This document shows positions 9,017-17,540 of a DNA stretch of 64,000 nt, piece after piece. The stretch's first letter is position 1. Each line of letters starts with the position of its first letter. The position numbers were made by a program, and so were the translations under genes. The DNA comes from Mycolicibacterium sp. HK-90. Its GTDB lineage: Bacteria; Actinomycetota; Actinomycetes; Mycobacteriales; Mycobacteriaceae. The stretch covers positions 3,224,001 through 3,288,000 of the forward strand of contig NZ_CP129613.1 of NCBI RefSeq assembly GCF_030486405.1. Direction: 5' to 3'. Under the pieces are notes generated by a model that was given only the letters and a program-made list of their open reading frames with translations, did not search any database and was not told the origin of the DNA.

Positions 9017-9643
9017 ATGACCGGCTCACCGACAGACGCTGACCGACCCCGCCGTGTGCTCGTGGCCGAGGACGAAGCGCTCATCCGCCTCGATCTCGCC
9101 GAGATGCTCCGTGAGGAGGGCTACGAGGTGGTCGGTGAGGCCGGCGACGGTCAGGAGGCCGTCGAGCTCGCCGAGGCCCTGCGCCCGGACCTGGTGATCA
9201 TGGACGTGAAGATGCCGCGCCGCGACGGCATCGATGCCGCCTCGGAGATCGCCAGCAAGCGCATCGCCCCCATCGTGATCCTCACCGCGTTCAGCCAGCG
9301 GGAGTTGGTGGAGCGGGCCCGGGACGCCGGGGCGATGGCGTACCTGGTCAAGCCCTTCAACATCACCGATCTGGTGCCCGCCATCGAGGTGGCGGTCAGC
9401 CGGTTCAGCGAGATCGCCGCATTGGAGAACGAGGTGGCGACGCTGGGCGACCGGCTGGAGACCCGCAAGCTGGTGGAGCGGGCCAAGGGTTTGCTGCAGA
9501 GCAAGCATCAGATGACCGAGCCCGAGGCGTTCAAGTGGATTCAGCGGGCCGCGATGGACCGCAGAACCACCATGAAACGGGTGGCCGAGGTGGTCCTGGA
9601 AACCCTCGAGGACGCCGAGGAAGAACCGGCCCAAGAGAACTGA
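9017..9643 (+). CDS. pdtaR: Two-component response regulator with ANTAR RNA-binding domain (Rv1626/PdtaR type)
   Basis: 208 residues from ATG 9017; this start reproduces the MTG-start of Rv1626, whereas an upstream in-frame ATG at 8969 adds an unlike extension. Receiver domain residues 10-125 with the acidic pair in VAEDEALIRLD, the phosphoacceptor Asp in VIMDVKMPR, the conserved Thr in ILTAFS and Lys in YLVKPF. The C-terminal ANTAR domain (ERAKGLLQSKHQMTEPEAF, then RRTTMKRVAEVVLE) binds paired hexaloop RNA hairpins in target mRNAs and antiterminates transcription. In M. tuberculosis PdtaR works with the kinase PdtaS, encoded elsewhere, and controls genes such as PE/PPE and heme/nitric-oxide response genes. 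Confidence 0.96.
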   Translation: MTGSPTDADRPRRVLVAEDEALIRLDLAEMLREEGYEVVGEAGDGQEAVELAEALRPDLVIMDVKMPRRDGIDAASEIASKRIAPIVILTAFSQRELVERARDAGAMAYLVKPFNITDLVPAIEVAVSRFSEIAALENEVATLGDRLETRKLVERAKGLLQSKHQMTEPEAFKWIQRAAMDRRTTMKRVAEVVLETLEDAEEEPAQEN

Positions 9644-9648
9644 TCGAC

Positions 9649-9684
9649 CGGCCCGGTTGTTAATTGTGGGTTTCTGCCGGGCCG
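9649..9684 (+). terminator. Possible weak terminator after pdtaR
   Basis: An 8-bp perfect inverted repeat, CGGCCCGG at 9649-9656 and CCGGGCCG at 9677-9684, with a 20-nt loop directly after the pdtaR stop codon. No T-run follows, so termination efficiency is uncertain. Confidence 0.35.
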
Positions 9685-9841
9685 ATATTGCGCGTTCAGC
9701 CAGTACGCGCTGCAGCAGCATTCCCTCAACATCCCGCACTCGGGCCGGTGGTTGGCTATGTTCTACCCCGAAGCTCCGGCGCCCACCCTTCAGAAGGTCA
9801 GGGCGCCGGTGCCGCTGACTACTCTGACCCGGAGGTGAAGC

Positions 9842-11056
9842 GTGCGCGGTCGCGTGGCACGGAAAGCATTTGCTCTCGGAAGTGCGGGTGTGGTTGCGCT
9901 GGCGATTGCCGGCTGTAACCAGTCCGCGCCGGGGGGAGGCGAGGCATCGCCGACCGATTTGAAGATCGTCGAGAAGGTCCAGATCGACGAGAACGGTGCC
10001 GAGGTCAAGGCCGCCGAGGGCGTCACGCCGGCCGATCCGGCGGGTGACGGCAAGGCCACCTGCCCGCCGGTGATGATCGGCATGATGGGCGCCCTCAACG
10101 GTCCGGACGCGGCCCTGGGCATCAACATCAAGAACGGTGTGCAGCTCGCGATCGACAAGCACAATGCCGCCAATCCCGGTTGCCAGGTGCAGCTCAAGAG
10201 CTTTGACACCGAGGGCGACCCGCAGAAGGCCACGGGTGTGGCACCGCAGATCGTCGACGAGCCGTTCATCATCGGTCTGGTCGGGCCTGCCTTCTCCGGG
10301 GAGACCAAGGCCACCGGCGATGTCTTCAACCAGGCCGGCCTGGTGGCCGCCACCGCATCGGCCACCAACGTCACGTTGAGCGAGAACGGGTGGCGGACCT
10401 TCTTCCGGGGCCTGGCCAACGACGGTGTCCAGGGCCCCTCGGTCGCCAATTACCTCAAGAACACGCTGGGTCACAAGAAGGTCTGTGTGGTCGACGACAG
10501 CACCGACTACGGGCTCGGGCTGGCCGAGGCGGTGCGCGAAACCCTTGGCCCGGTGGCTGATTCGGCGTGCAACATCTCGGTGAAGAAGGGCGACAAGGAG
10601 TTCTCGGCCGCGGTCACCCAGATCAAGGGGGCCGCTCCGGAGTCGGTGTTCTACAGCGGCTACTACTCCGAGGCCGCGCCGTTCGTGCAGCAGCTCAAGG
10701 ACGGTGGTGTGACGGCGACGTTCGTCAGCGCCGACGGCACCAAGGATCCCGAGTTCGTCAAGCAGGCCGGCGGGTCGTCGCAGGGCTCGTTGCTGTCCTG
10801 CCCGTGCGGTCCGGCGTCCGGGGCGTTCGCCGACGAGTACACCCAGAAGTTCGGCCAGGCACCCGGCACGTACAGCACCGAGGGCTATGACCTCGGCACG
10901 ATCCTGCTCAAGGGCATCGACTCCGGTGCGATCACCCGGCCCGCACTGTTGGACTTCGTCCGCAAGTACGACGGCCAGGGCGTGGCCCGCAAGTACCAGT
11001 GGACGGACAAGGGTGAGCTGACCACCACTCTGATCTGGATGTACGAAGTCCAGTAG
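9842..11056 (+). CDS. livJ: Branched-chain amino acid ABC transporter, substrate-binding lipoprotein
   Basis: 404 residues from GTG 9842, with Shine-Dalgarno GGAGGTGA at 9831-9838. The N-terminus is a lipoprotein signal peptide with lipobox LAIAGC (Cys near residue 24). The rest is a type I periplasmic-binding fold of the LivJ/K family (VMIGMMGALNGPDAALGIN; VGPAFSGETKATG; FYSGYYSEAAPFVQQL). Role: capture of leucine/isoleucine/valine or a related amino acid outside the membrane and delivery to LivHM. It heads the liv cluster; a long perfect hairpin separates it from livH, which would allow more binding protein than permease to be made. Confidence 0.9.
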   Translation: MRGRVARKAFALGSAGVVALAIAGCNQSAPGGGEASPTDLKIVEKVQIDENGAEVKAAEGVTPADPAGDGKATCPPVMIGMMGALNGPDAALGINIKNGVQLAIDKHNAANPGCQVQLKSFDTEGDPQKATGVAPQIVDEPFIIGLVGPAFSGETKATGDVFNQAGLVAATASATNVTLSENGWRTFFRGLANDGVQGPSVANYLKNTLGHKKVCVVDDSTDYGLGLAEAVRETLGPVADSACNISVKKGDKEFSAAVTQIKGAAPESVFYSGYYSEAAPFVQQLKDGGVTATFVSADGTKDPEFVKQAGGSSQGSLLSCPCGPASGAFADEYTQKFGQAPGTYSTEGYDLGTILLKGIDSGAITRPALLDFVRKYDGQGVARKYQWTDKGELTTTLIWMYEVQ

Positions 11057-11063
11057 CCACCAG

Positions 11064-11108
11064 GCGAAACGCGTCCGAGACCGGCACCAGGACTCGGACG
11101 CGTTTCGC
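11064..11108 (+). terminator. Perfect 16-bp stem-loop between livJ and livH
   Basis: GCGAAACGCGTCCGAG at 11064-11079 and CTCGGACGCGTTTCGC at 11093-11108 are exact reverse complements with a 13-nt loop. It begins 7 bp after the livJ stop. No long T-run follows, so it is more likely a partial (intercistronic) terminator or an mRNA 3'-end stabiliser than a full stop. Confidence 0.75.
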
Positions 11109-11139
11109 TTCCACACACGGAGTCAGGAGCCGCCACCGG

Positions 11140-12177
11140 ATGATCCACCAGTGCGTCGAGCAGTCCGCCTGCCTGGCAGCCAATATCAGCTTCAACCTGG
11201 ACGGCCTGCGAGACGGCTTCTGGCAGTTGACGATCGACGGCCTGTCCTGGGGCGCGATCTACGCGCTGGTGGCGGTGGGCTACACCCTGGTCTTCGGCGT
11301 GCTGCGCCTGATCAACTTCGCCCATTCCGAGATCTTCATGCTCGGCATGTTCGGCGCGTACTTCTGCCTGGACGTGATCCTGGGCTTCACGCCGAGCGGC
11401 AACGCCTACAACAAGGGCATCGCGCTGACGGTGCTGTACCTCGGGATCGCGATGCTGTTCGCGATGCTGGTCTCGGGGTCGGCCGCAGTCGGTCTGGAGC
11501 TGGTCGCGTACCGGCCGCTGCGCAAGCGCAACGCCCGCGCCCTGACCTTCCTCATCACCGCGATCGGCATGTCGTTCGTGCTGCAGGAGTTCGTGCACTT
11601 CGTGCTGCCGAAGCTGATGAAGGGCTACGGCGGAAGCAACGCGCAACAACCGATCGTCCTGGTCCAGCCGAAGGCCCAGTTCACGATTTTCGGCGCCACG
11701 GTTTCGAACGTGACGCTGGTGATCGTGGGCGCGGCGCTGGTGCTCGCGCTGCTGACCGACATCGCCATCAACCGCACCAAGTTCGGCCGCGGTATCCGCG
11801 CTGTGGCCCAGGATCCGACCACTGCCACGTTGATGGGCGTCTCCCGGGAACGCATCATCATGCGGACGTTCCTCATCGGTGGTCTGCTGGCCGGCGCCGC
11901 GGCGCTGCTCTACACGCTGAAGGTGCCGCAGGGCATCATCTACTCGGGCGGCTTCCTGCTCGGCATCAAGGCATTCTCGGCGGCGGTGCTCGGCGGCATC
12001 GGCAATCTCCGCGGAGCCCTGCTGGGCGGTCTGCTGCTCGGAATCATGGAGAACTACGGACAGGCCGTGTTCGGGACCCAGTGGCGCGACGTCGTCGCGT
12101 TCGTGCTGCTGGTGCTGGTGCTGCTGTTCCGGCCGACCGGCATACTCGGTGAAAGCCTCGGGAAGGCGCGGGTATGA
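11140..12177 (+). CDS. livH: Branched-chain amino acid ABC transporter permease LivH
   Basis: 345 residues, about eight hydrophobic segments. LivH-type features: GAIYALVAVGYTLVFGVLRLINFAH at the start of the membrane domain (NFAH is the family hallmark), and the conserved cytoplasmic loop GRGIRAVAQDPTTATLMG that contacts the ATPase. Compared with typical LivH (about 290-310 residues) it carries a longer N-terminus and a long first loop. Start at ATG 11140, preceded by CAGGAG. Overlaps livM by 4 bp. Confidence 0.93.
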   Translation: MIHQCVEQSACLAANISFNLDGLRDGFWQLTIDGLSWGAIYALVAVGYTLVFGVLRLINFAHSEIFMLGMFGAYFCLDVILGFTPSGNAYNKGIALTVLYLGIAMLFAMLVSGSAAVGLELVAYRPLRKRNARALTFLITAIGMSFVLQEFVHFVLPKLMKGYGGSNAQQPIVLVQPKAQFTIFGATVSNVTLVIVGAALVLALLTDIAINRTKFGRGIRAVAQDPTTATLMGVSRERIIMRTFLIGGLLAGAAALLYTLKVPQGIIYSGGFLLGIKAFSAAVLGGIGNLRGALLGGLLLGIMENYGQAVFGTQWRDVVAFVLLVLVLLFRPTGILGESLGKARV

Positions 12178-13376
12178 GCGAGCATCACGGTTCAGAGTCC
12201 GCGGGCTCGATGACCAGAACGCTGCTGGCCCCCGGCGACGCCATCCGGGAATCGTGGTCGGGCCTGCCGCGGGTGGGCAAATGGCTCGTCGGCGTGGTGG
12301 GGTTCACCCTGCTCGGCCTGCTGCCGCTGTTCACCCCGGGCTTCCTCAACACCCCGGGCATCAGTTTCGGCGGCACCATGGCACAGTTCGCGATGGTCGC
12401 GATCATCGCGATCGGCCTGAACGTGGTCGTCGGCCAGGCCGGCCTGCTCGATCTCGGCTATGTCGGGTTCTATGCCGTCGGCGCCTATACCGTCGCCCTG
12501 CTGACCAGCCCGGACAGCCCGTGGAACAAAGTGGGTCCCGACGGGTTCTTCAGCAAGGACTGGGCTTGGCTCTCGTGCGTACCGCTCGCCATGGCCGTCA
12601 CCGCACTGGCCGGTCTGATCCTGGGCACGCCCACCCTGCGGCTACGGGGTGACTATCTGGCCATCGTCACGCTCGGCTTCGGCGAGATCATCCGGCTGCT
12701 GGCCGACAACCTGTCCGACGTCACCAACGGTTCCCGCGGGCTCAACCAGGTCGCGTATCCGCGGGTGGGGGAAAGCGAGAAGCTGCCCAACGGGGTGTTC
12801 TCCAGCGGCAATTCGGCCGGTGAGGCGAACTACGGCACCTGGTGGTTCTGGCTGGGCCTGATCCTGATGATCGGCATCCTGTTGTTGGTCGGCAACCTCG
12901 AGCGCAGTCGTGTCGGGCGGGCCTGGGTGGCCATCCGGGAAGACGAGGATGCCGCAGAGGTGATGGGCGTCAACACCTTCCGGTTCAAGCTATGGGCGTT
13001 CGTGATCGGCGCCGCGATCGGCGGCCTGTCCGGGGCGCTCTACGCGGGCCAGGTCCAGTACGTCGCGCCGCCGACGTTCAACATCATCAACTCGATGCTG
13101 TTCCTGTGTGCGGTGGTGCTCGGCGGGCAGGGCAACAAGCTCGGCGTCATCTTCGGCGCCTTCATCATCGTGTACCTGCCCAACCGGCTGCTGGGGGTGG
13201 AGTTCCTCGGGATCAACCTCGGTGACCTGAAATATCTGTTCTTCGGTCTGGCGTTGGTGGTGCTGATGATCTTCCGGCCGCAGGGTCTGTTCCCGGTCCG
13301 GCAGCAGCTGCTGACCTACGGCCGATCGGCCCGAGCGCTGTTGCGCGGCAACACGGACAAGGAGCCGGTGCTGTGA
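12174..13376 (+). CDS. livM: Branched-chain amino acid ABC transporter permease LivM
   Basis: 400 residues with about nine hydrophobic segments. LivM features: GLNVVVGQAGLLDLGYVGFYAVGAY and the ATPase-coupling loop GRAWVAIREDEDAAEVMGVN. It forms the membrane channel with LivH. The start ATGA overlaps the livH stop, and its own stop overlaps the GTG of livG, so the operon is tightly coupled. Confidence 0.93.
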   Translation: MSEHHGSESAGSMTRTLLAPGDAIRESWSGLPRVGKWLVGVVGFTLLGLLPLFTPGFLNTPGISFGGTMAQFAMVAIIAIGLNVVVGQAGLLDLGYVGFYAVGAYTVALLTSPDSPWNKVGPDGFFSKDWAWLSCVPLAMAVTALAGLILGTPTLRLRGDYLAIVTLGFGEIIRLLADNLSDVTNGSRGLNQVAYPRVGESEKLPNGVFSSGNSAGEANYGTWWFWLGLILMIGILLLVGNLERSRVGRAWVAIREDEDAAEVMGVNTFRFKLWAFVIGAAIGGLSGALYAGQVQYVAPPTFNIINSMLFLCAVVLGGQGNKLGVIFGAFIIVYLPNRLLGVEFLGINLGDLKYLFFGLALVVLMIFRPQGLFPVRQQLLTYGRSARALLRGNTDKEPVL

Positions 13377-14227
13377 CCGATCCCATGCCCGGTGCGACGG
13401 AGAGCGTCGAGGAACTGGCCGGGGTGCACCGCGACATCCAGGCCGCCGAGGGTGAGGTGCTGCTCGAGACACAGGACCTCACGGTCAAATTCGGTGGCCT
13501 GGTGGCGCTGGACTCGGTGAGCTTCAACATCCGCCGCGGGGAGATCCTCGGCCTGATCGGTCCCAACGGCGCCGGAAAGACCACGTGCTTCAACGCGATC
13601 ACCGGGGTGTACCGGCCGAGCTCGGGATCGGTGATGTTCGACGGCGCCCCGCTGGGCCGGATCAAACGCCACCAGATCACCCGCCGCGGCATCGCCCGCA
13701 CGTTCCAGAACATCCGGCTCTTCGGTGAGATGACGGCGCTGGAGAACGTCATGGTGGGAACCGATGCGCGACACAAGACCTCGGTGCCGGGCGCGCTCGT
13801 CCGGTCGCCACGGCACCGCCGCGAAGAGTGGTCGGCGATCGAGCGAGCGGCGGCACTGTTGCATTTCGTCGGGATCGCGCACCGCGGCGAGGAGAAGGCC
13901 AAGAACCTTCCCTACGGGGATCAGCGCCGATTGGAGATCGCCCGCGCACTGGCGACCGAGCCCAAACTGTTGTGCCTCGATGAGCCGGCAGCCGGATTCA
14001 ATCCGGCAGAGAAGGCGTCGCTGATCGAGCTGATCCGCAAGATCCGTGATGACGGCTACACGGTGCTGCTGATCGAGCACGACATGCGGCTGGTGATGGG
14101 GGTGACCGACCGGATCGTGGTGCTGGAGTTCGGCCGCAAGATCGCCGAGGGATTGCCGCACGAAATCCGCGAGGACCCGAAGGTCATCGCCGCATATCTG
14201 GGGGTTCCCGATGACGAACTCGGCTGA
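13373..14227 (+). CDS. livG: Branched-chain amino acid ABC transporter ATP-binding protein LivG
   Basis: 284 residues from GTG 13373. Walker A GPNGAGKTT, Q-loop region ARTFQNIRLF, the LivG-variant signature region LPYGDQRRLEIARAL, Walker B LLCLDEP, and the H-loop LLIEHDM. One of two nucleotide-binding subunits powering LivHM. An N-terminal extension of about 30 residues precedes the ABC domain. Overlaps livF by 17 bp. Confidence 0.94.
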   Translation: MTDPMPGATESVEELAGVHRDIQAAEGEVLLETQDLTVKFGGLVALDSVSFNIRRGEILGLIGPNGAGKTTCFNAITGVYRPSSGSVMFDGAPLGRIKRHQITRRGIARTFQNIRLFGEMTALENVMVGTDARHKTSVPGALVRSPRHRREEWSAIERAAALLHFVGIAHRGEEKAKNLPYGDQRRLEIARALATEPKLLCLDEPAAGFNPAEKASLIELIRKIRDDGYTVLLIEHDMRLVMGVTDRIVVLEFGRKIAEGLPHEIREDPKVIAAYLGVPDDELG

Positions 14228-14957
14228 GACCGGCCCGCGGGTGCTGCTCGAGGTGCGTGACGCGGTGGTGCACTACGGCAGGATCAAGGCACTGCACGGG
14301 GTTTCGCTCGTGGTGCACGAGGGCGAGTTGGTCACGCTGCTCGGCTCCAACGGGGCGGGCAAGACCACGATGATGCGGGCGATCTCGGGTCTGCGGCCGC
14401 TGACGTCGGGCTCGATCTGGTTCGAAGGCCGTGACATCTCCCGGGTCAAGGCCCATCAACGTGCCATCGACGGGCTGGTCCAGGCGCCCGAGGGACGCGG
14501 CGTGTTTCCCGGCATGACGGTCCTGGAGAACCTGGAGATGGGTTGCTACGGACGCAAGTTCGCGTCGCGCCAGGAGCATGTCGAGCGGCTGGACTGGGTG
14601 TACGAGACCTTCCCCAGACTCGCTGAGCGGCGCAGCCAGGTGGGCGGCACCCTGTCCGGCGGGGAACAGCAGATGTTGGCCATCGGGCGGGCGCTGATGG
14701 CCCGGCCCAGGGTCCTGCTGCTCGACGAGCCGTCGATGGGCCTGGCGCCGATGGTGATCTCGCAGATCTTCAAGATCATCTCGGAGATCAACGCCCAGGG
14801 CACCACGGTGCTGCTGGTCGAGCAGAACGCCCAGCAGGCACTGAGCCGGTCAGACCGGGCCTACATCCTGGAGACCGGAAACGTGACCCGCACCGGCAAC
14901 GCGCGGGAGTTGTTGGCAGACGACAGTATTCGCGCCGCCTACCTCGGAGTGGCCTAG
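14211..14957 (+). CDS. livF: Branched-chain amino acid ABC transporter ATP-binding protein LivF
   Basis: 248 residues. Walker A GSNGAGKTT, Q-loop LVQAPEGRGVFPGMT (the EGRxxF block is typical of LivF), signature LSGGEQQMLAIGRALM, Walker B VLLLDEPSMGLAP, and VLLVEQN. Second ATPase of the transporter, last gene of the liv cluster. Start inside the end of livG. Confidence 0.94.
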   Translation: MTNSAETGPRVLLEVRDAVVHYGRIKALHGVSLVVHEGELVTLLGSNGAGKTTMMRAISGLRPLTSGSIWFEGRDISRVKAHQRAIDGLVQAPEGRGVFPGMTVLENLEMGCYGRKFASRQEHVERLDWVYETFPRLAERRSQVGGTLSGGEQQMLAIGRALMARPRVLLLDEPSMGLAPMVISQIFKIISEINAQGTTVLLVEQNAQQALSRSDRAYILETGNVTRTGNARELLADDSIRAAYLGVA

Positions 14958-14960
14958 CTC

Positions 14961-15287
14961 ATGGTAGGCAGATCGATCGTGCTGTTCGTGCTCGCGGCGG
15001 TCCTGGAGATCGGCGGCGCCTGGCTGGTGTGGCAGGGCGTGCGCGAACATCGCGGCTGGCTCTGGGTCGGCGCGGGCGTGCTGGCGCTCGGCGCCTACGG
15101 TTTCGTTGCGGCGTTCCAGCCCGACGCCCACTTCGGCCGGGTGCTGGCGGCGTACGGAGGTGTGTTCATCGCCGGATCGTTGGCGTGGGGCATGGTGGCC
15201 GACGGCTTCCGCCCCGACCGCTGGGACATCGCGGGCGCGCTGGTCGCCCTCGCCGGCGTCGGGCTGATCATGTACGCGCCGCGCTGA
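14961..15287 (+). CDS. YnfA/UPF0060-family small membrane protein
   Basis: 108 residues, four hydrophobic segments. The family pattern is clear: [15 protein letters not shown] in the first helix, [26 protein letters not shown] in the middle and [16 protein letters not shown] near the end. YnfA proteins are small-multidrug-resistance-like membrane proteins with little known physiology. It starts 3 bp after livF on the same strand but need not belong to the transporter. Confidence 0.9.
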   Translation: MVGRSIVLFVLAAVLEIGGAWLVWQGVREHRGWLWVGAGVLALGAYGFVAAFQPDAHFGRVLAAYGGVFIAGSLAWGMVADGFRPDRWDIAGALVALAGVGLIMYAPR

Positions 15288-15289
15288 TC

Positions 15290-16177
15290 TCAGCTCAGAT
15301 GGGCGCTGTCGTCGTCGAGTTCGTCGCGGTTCAGGCCCATCGGTGTGGTGGCCGGAACGTCGCCGGCGGCCACCACCTGGCGGGTGATCGGGGTCAGCAC
15401 TCTGAACAGCGTGGTGACCTCGTCATCGGTCAACGCCTCCAGCGCCCCCAGGGCCAGTGCGTCGGTGCGGTCTTCGATGGACTGCTTGACCTCACGCCCG
15501 GCGGCCGTCAGCTCGCCGTCGCGGTCGAGCCAACCGCGTGAGCGCAACCGGTCGGCGTAGTGCTCCCACTGCTCGTCGTCGTAGTCGCGGCTGCGCATGA
15601 TCATGTCGCGGGGCACCCGGCCGGCCGCGGCGTGCAGCACGTTGGATTCCCGGCCACTGATCCCCTCGGCGACGAGCACGGCGATGTGGGCGTCGCCGCG
15701 CTCCTCGCGCAGGAGCGTCGCCGCGTGCCAGAGCTTGGCGACCGGCTCGTCCGGCCAGGGCAGTGCCCGATTCGCCGCGTAGAGGGGCCGGCCGTCCAAC
15801 GGCGCCGTGCGGGCCGCCCTTGCCGCGAGGTCGGCTGCCAGGCGGGTGGCTTCGGAGTCGGTCACCCCGGATCGCCGCAGCGCCGCGACGGCCGAACTCG
15901 ACCGCAACTCCAGGACCTGGGCCGGCGTGGACGTTTCCCAGACCGCGGGCAGCGCTTTGGCCACCCGCTCGGTGGTGAAGTTGTAGAACGCCGCGGCGAC
16001 GACCTCGGGCGGCACGATGCCGAACGGTGCCGAGCGGGCGGCGAAGTAACCCATCCAGAAGCCGCGGTAGCCCACGGCGTCGAGGGCCGCACGGCATTCC
16101 GGGGCGAAGTAGGTGACTCCGTGGACCGGCTCGAACCGGTCGAAGAATCGGCGTGCCAATGCGGGAGGGCGACCCAT
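15290..16177 (-). CDS. SCO6745-family hypothetical protein
   Basis: 295 residues from ATG 16177. The N-terminal half matches the actinobacterial SCO6745 type (HGVTYFAPECRAALDAVGYRGFWMGYFAARSAP, described in two parts in the family as a helical domain). The C-terminal part looks like a winged helix (YADRLRSRGWLDRDGELTAAGREVK). Biochemical role unknown. It is tail to tail with the ynfA-like gene and 8 bp downstream of the GntR-type regulator on the same strand. Confidence 0.75.
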   Translation of the reverse strand: MGRPPALARRFFDRFEPVHGVTYFAPECRAALDAVGYRGFWMGYFAARSAPFGIVPPEVVAAAFYNFTTERVAKALPAVWETSTPAQVLELRSSSAVAALRRSGVTDSEATRLAADLAARAARTAPLDGRPLYAANRALPWPDEPVAKLWHAATLLREERGDAHIAVLVAEGISGRESNVLHAAAGRVPRDMIMRSRDYDDEQWEHYADRLRSRGWLDRDGELTAAGREVKQSIEDRTDALALGALEALTDDEVTTLFRVLTPITRQVVAAGDVPATTPMGLNRDELDDDSAHLS

Positions 16178-16185
16178 TCCGCTAG

Positions 16186-16902
16186 TTAAGCATCGCGGCT
16201 CTCGTGATCGCGCACCGCGGTGGCGGCCTCGTCGATGATGGCCCGCATCGCCCGCTCGGCGGCATCCTCGTCGCGCAGCCGGATGGCCCGGGCCACCTCG
16301 TCGTGCAGCGCGATGGCCGCGGGTTCGGGGGAGTCCGGCATCAGGCCGTGCTGGGTGCGTCCGGCCAGTACCTCTGCCACGACGTCGTTGAGCGCCCGGA
16401 ACATCTCGTTGCCGCTGGCCTCCAACAGTGTCTGATGGAAAAGCTTGTCCGCCAACAGGTATGACTCGAGATCGCCGGACCGGCCGTGGACCACCATGTC
16501 GGAAACCGCGGCGGCCAGGATGCGGCATTGGTCCGGATTCGCCCGCCGGGCGGCGAGAGCGGCGGCCGCCGGTTCGAAACCCCGCCGGAGTTCGGACAGC
16601 GACGCGAGTTGTGCGGCGCGGTCCCCGGCGTGCAGGCGCCATCGAATCAGCCTGGGGTCGAAGACATTCCACCTTCGCGCGGGCAGGACGGTGATCCCGA
16701 CCCGGCGTCGTGACTCCACCATGCCCATCGATTCCAGTACCCGGATCACCTCGCGGGCGACGCTGCGCGACACGTCGTGCTCGGCGCTGAGCCGGTCCAG
16801 GGTCAACACCTGGTCGGCCGCGAGTTCACCGGAGACGATTCCGGTGCCGAGCGCGGTCAACAGGGTGGCATGCAGCGCGCCGACGTTTGAAGGCGAGGAC
16901 AC
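16186..16902 (-). CDS. FadR/GntR-family regulator, probable gluconate repressor
   Basis: 238 residues from GTG 16902. An N-terminal winged helix (VSGELAADQVLTLDRLSAEHDVSRSVAREVIRVLESMGMV, in two stretches) is followed by an FCD ligand-binding helical domain (EAVxxFH-type: ADKLFHQTLLEASGNEMF, then HDEVARAIRLRDEDAAERAM). It is divergent from gntK-gntP, the arrangement usual for gluconate repressors in actinobacteria, so regulation of those genes by gluconate or 6-phosphogluconate is likely by context. Confidence 0.88.
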   Translation of the reverse strand: MSSPSNVGALHATLLTALGTGIVSGELAADQVLTLDRLSAEHDVSRSVAREVIRVLESMGMVESRRRVGITVLPARRWNVFDPRLIRWRLHAGDRAAQLASLSELRRGFEPAAAALAARRANPDQCRILAAAVSDMVVHGRSGDLESYLLADKLFHQTLLEASGNEMFRALNDVVAEVLAGRTQHGLMPDSPEPAAIALHDEVARAIRLRDEDAAERAMRAIIDEAATAVRDHESRDA

Positions 16903-16962
16903 AGATACATCTTGTCATATCGAGCAGTCGGCACCTTAAAAACAGATGTATTGACCAAGTCG

Positions 16963-17008
16963 TTGCAAACGTATGCCTTTTGCGTCATGATGTGTGACGG
17001 CAAACACA
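16963..17008 (+). promoter_or_regulatory. Candidate gntK promoter with CRP-like site
   Basis: TTGCAA at 16963-16968 and CATGAT at 16986-16991 with 17-bp spacing could be the -35 and -10 boxes. TGTGACGGCAAACACA at 16993-17008 differs by one base from the CRP consensus TGTGA-N6-TCACA. In this position it would cover the transcription start. All three are read by eye and remain unproven. Confidence 0.4.
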
Positions 17009-17024
17009 TTTGTGAGGCGGTTTC

Positions 17025-17540
17025 ATGGGTGCACCAGTCGTGGTCATGGGCGTATCGGGGTCCGGCAAGTCGACGGTCGGCGCCGCACTGGCGCAGCGGA
17101 TGCGGGTCCCGTTCGCCGACGCCGACGACTTCCATCCGGAGGCCAACATCGCCAAGATGTCCGCCGGGCATCCGCTGGACGACGATGACCGCTTCCCGTG
17201 GCTGGAAGCGATCGGCGAGTGGCTCGCCGACCACCACGACGGTGGGGTGATGAGCTGCTCGGCGCTCAAACGCAAGTATCGCGACCAGTTGCGCCGGCAC
17301 TGCCGCGACGTCGTCTTCCTGCATCTGAGCGGATCCCCGGAAGTGATCCGTCGCCGTCAGGCCAGCCGGCCGGGGCACTTCATGCCGCCCGCACTTCTCG
17401 ATTCTCAATTCGCGACGCTCGAGCCGCTCGGCCCTGAGGAAGATGGCGTCGCCATCGACGTGGATCAGAGCATCGACGCCATCGTCCATCAGTACGTAGC
17501 TCAATCTGCCACTGCGACAACAGAACAGGAGAACCGATGA
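17025..17540 (+). CDS. gntK: Gluconokinase (GntK type)
   Basis: 171 residues, normal for bacterial thermosensitive/thermoresistant-type gluconokinase. Walker A GVSGSGKST at residues 9-17; substrate region DADDFHPEANIAKMSAGHPL with the family hallmark DDxxP (DDDDRFPW); CSALKRKYRDQLR; and VFLHLSG. Phosphorylates gluconate with ATP to 6-phosphogluconate, feeding the pentose phosphate pathway. Preceded by GTGAGG as ribosome site; ATGA overlap with gntP. Confidence 0.95.
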   Translation: MGAPVVVMGVSGSGKSTVGAALAQRMRVPFADADDFHPEANIAKMSAGHPLDDDDRFPWLEAIGEWLADHHDGGVMSCSALKRKYRDQLRRHCRDVVFLHLSGSPEVIRRRQASRPGHFMPPALLDSQFATLEPLGPEEDGVAIDVDQSIDAIVHQYVAQSATATTEQENR

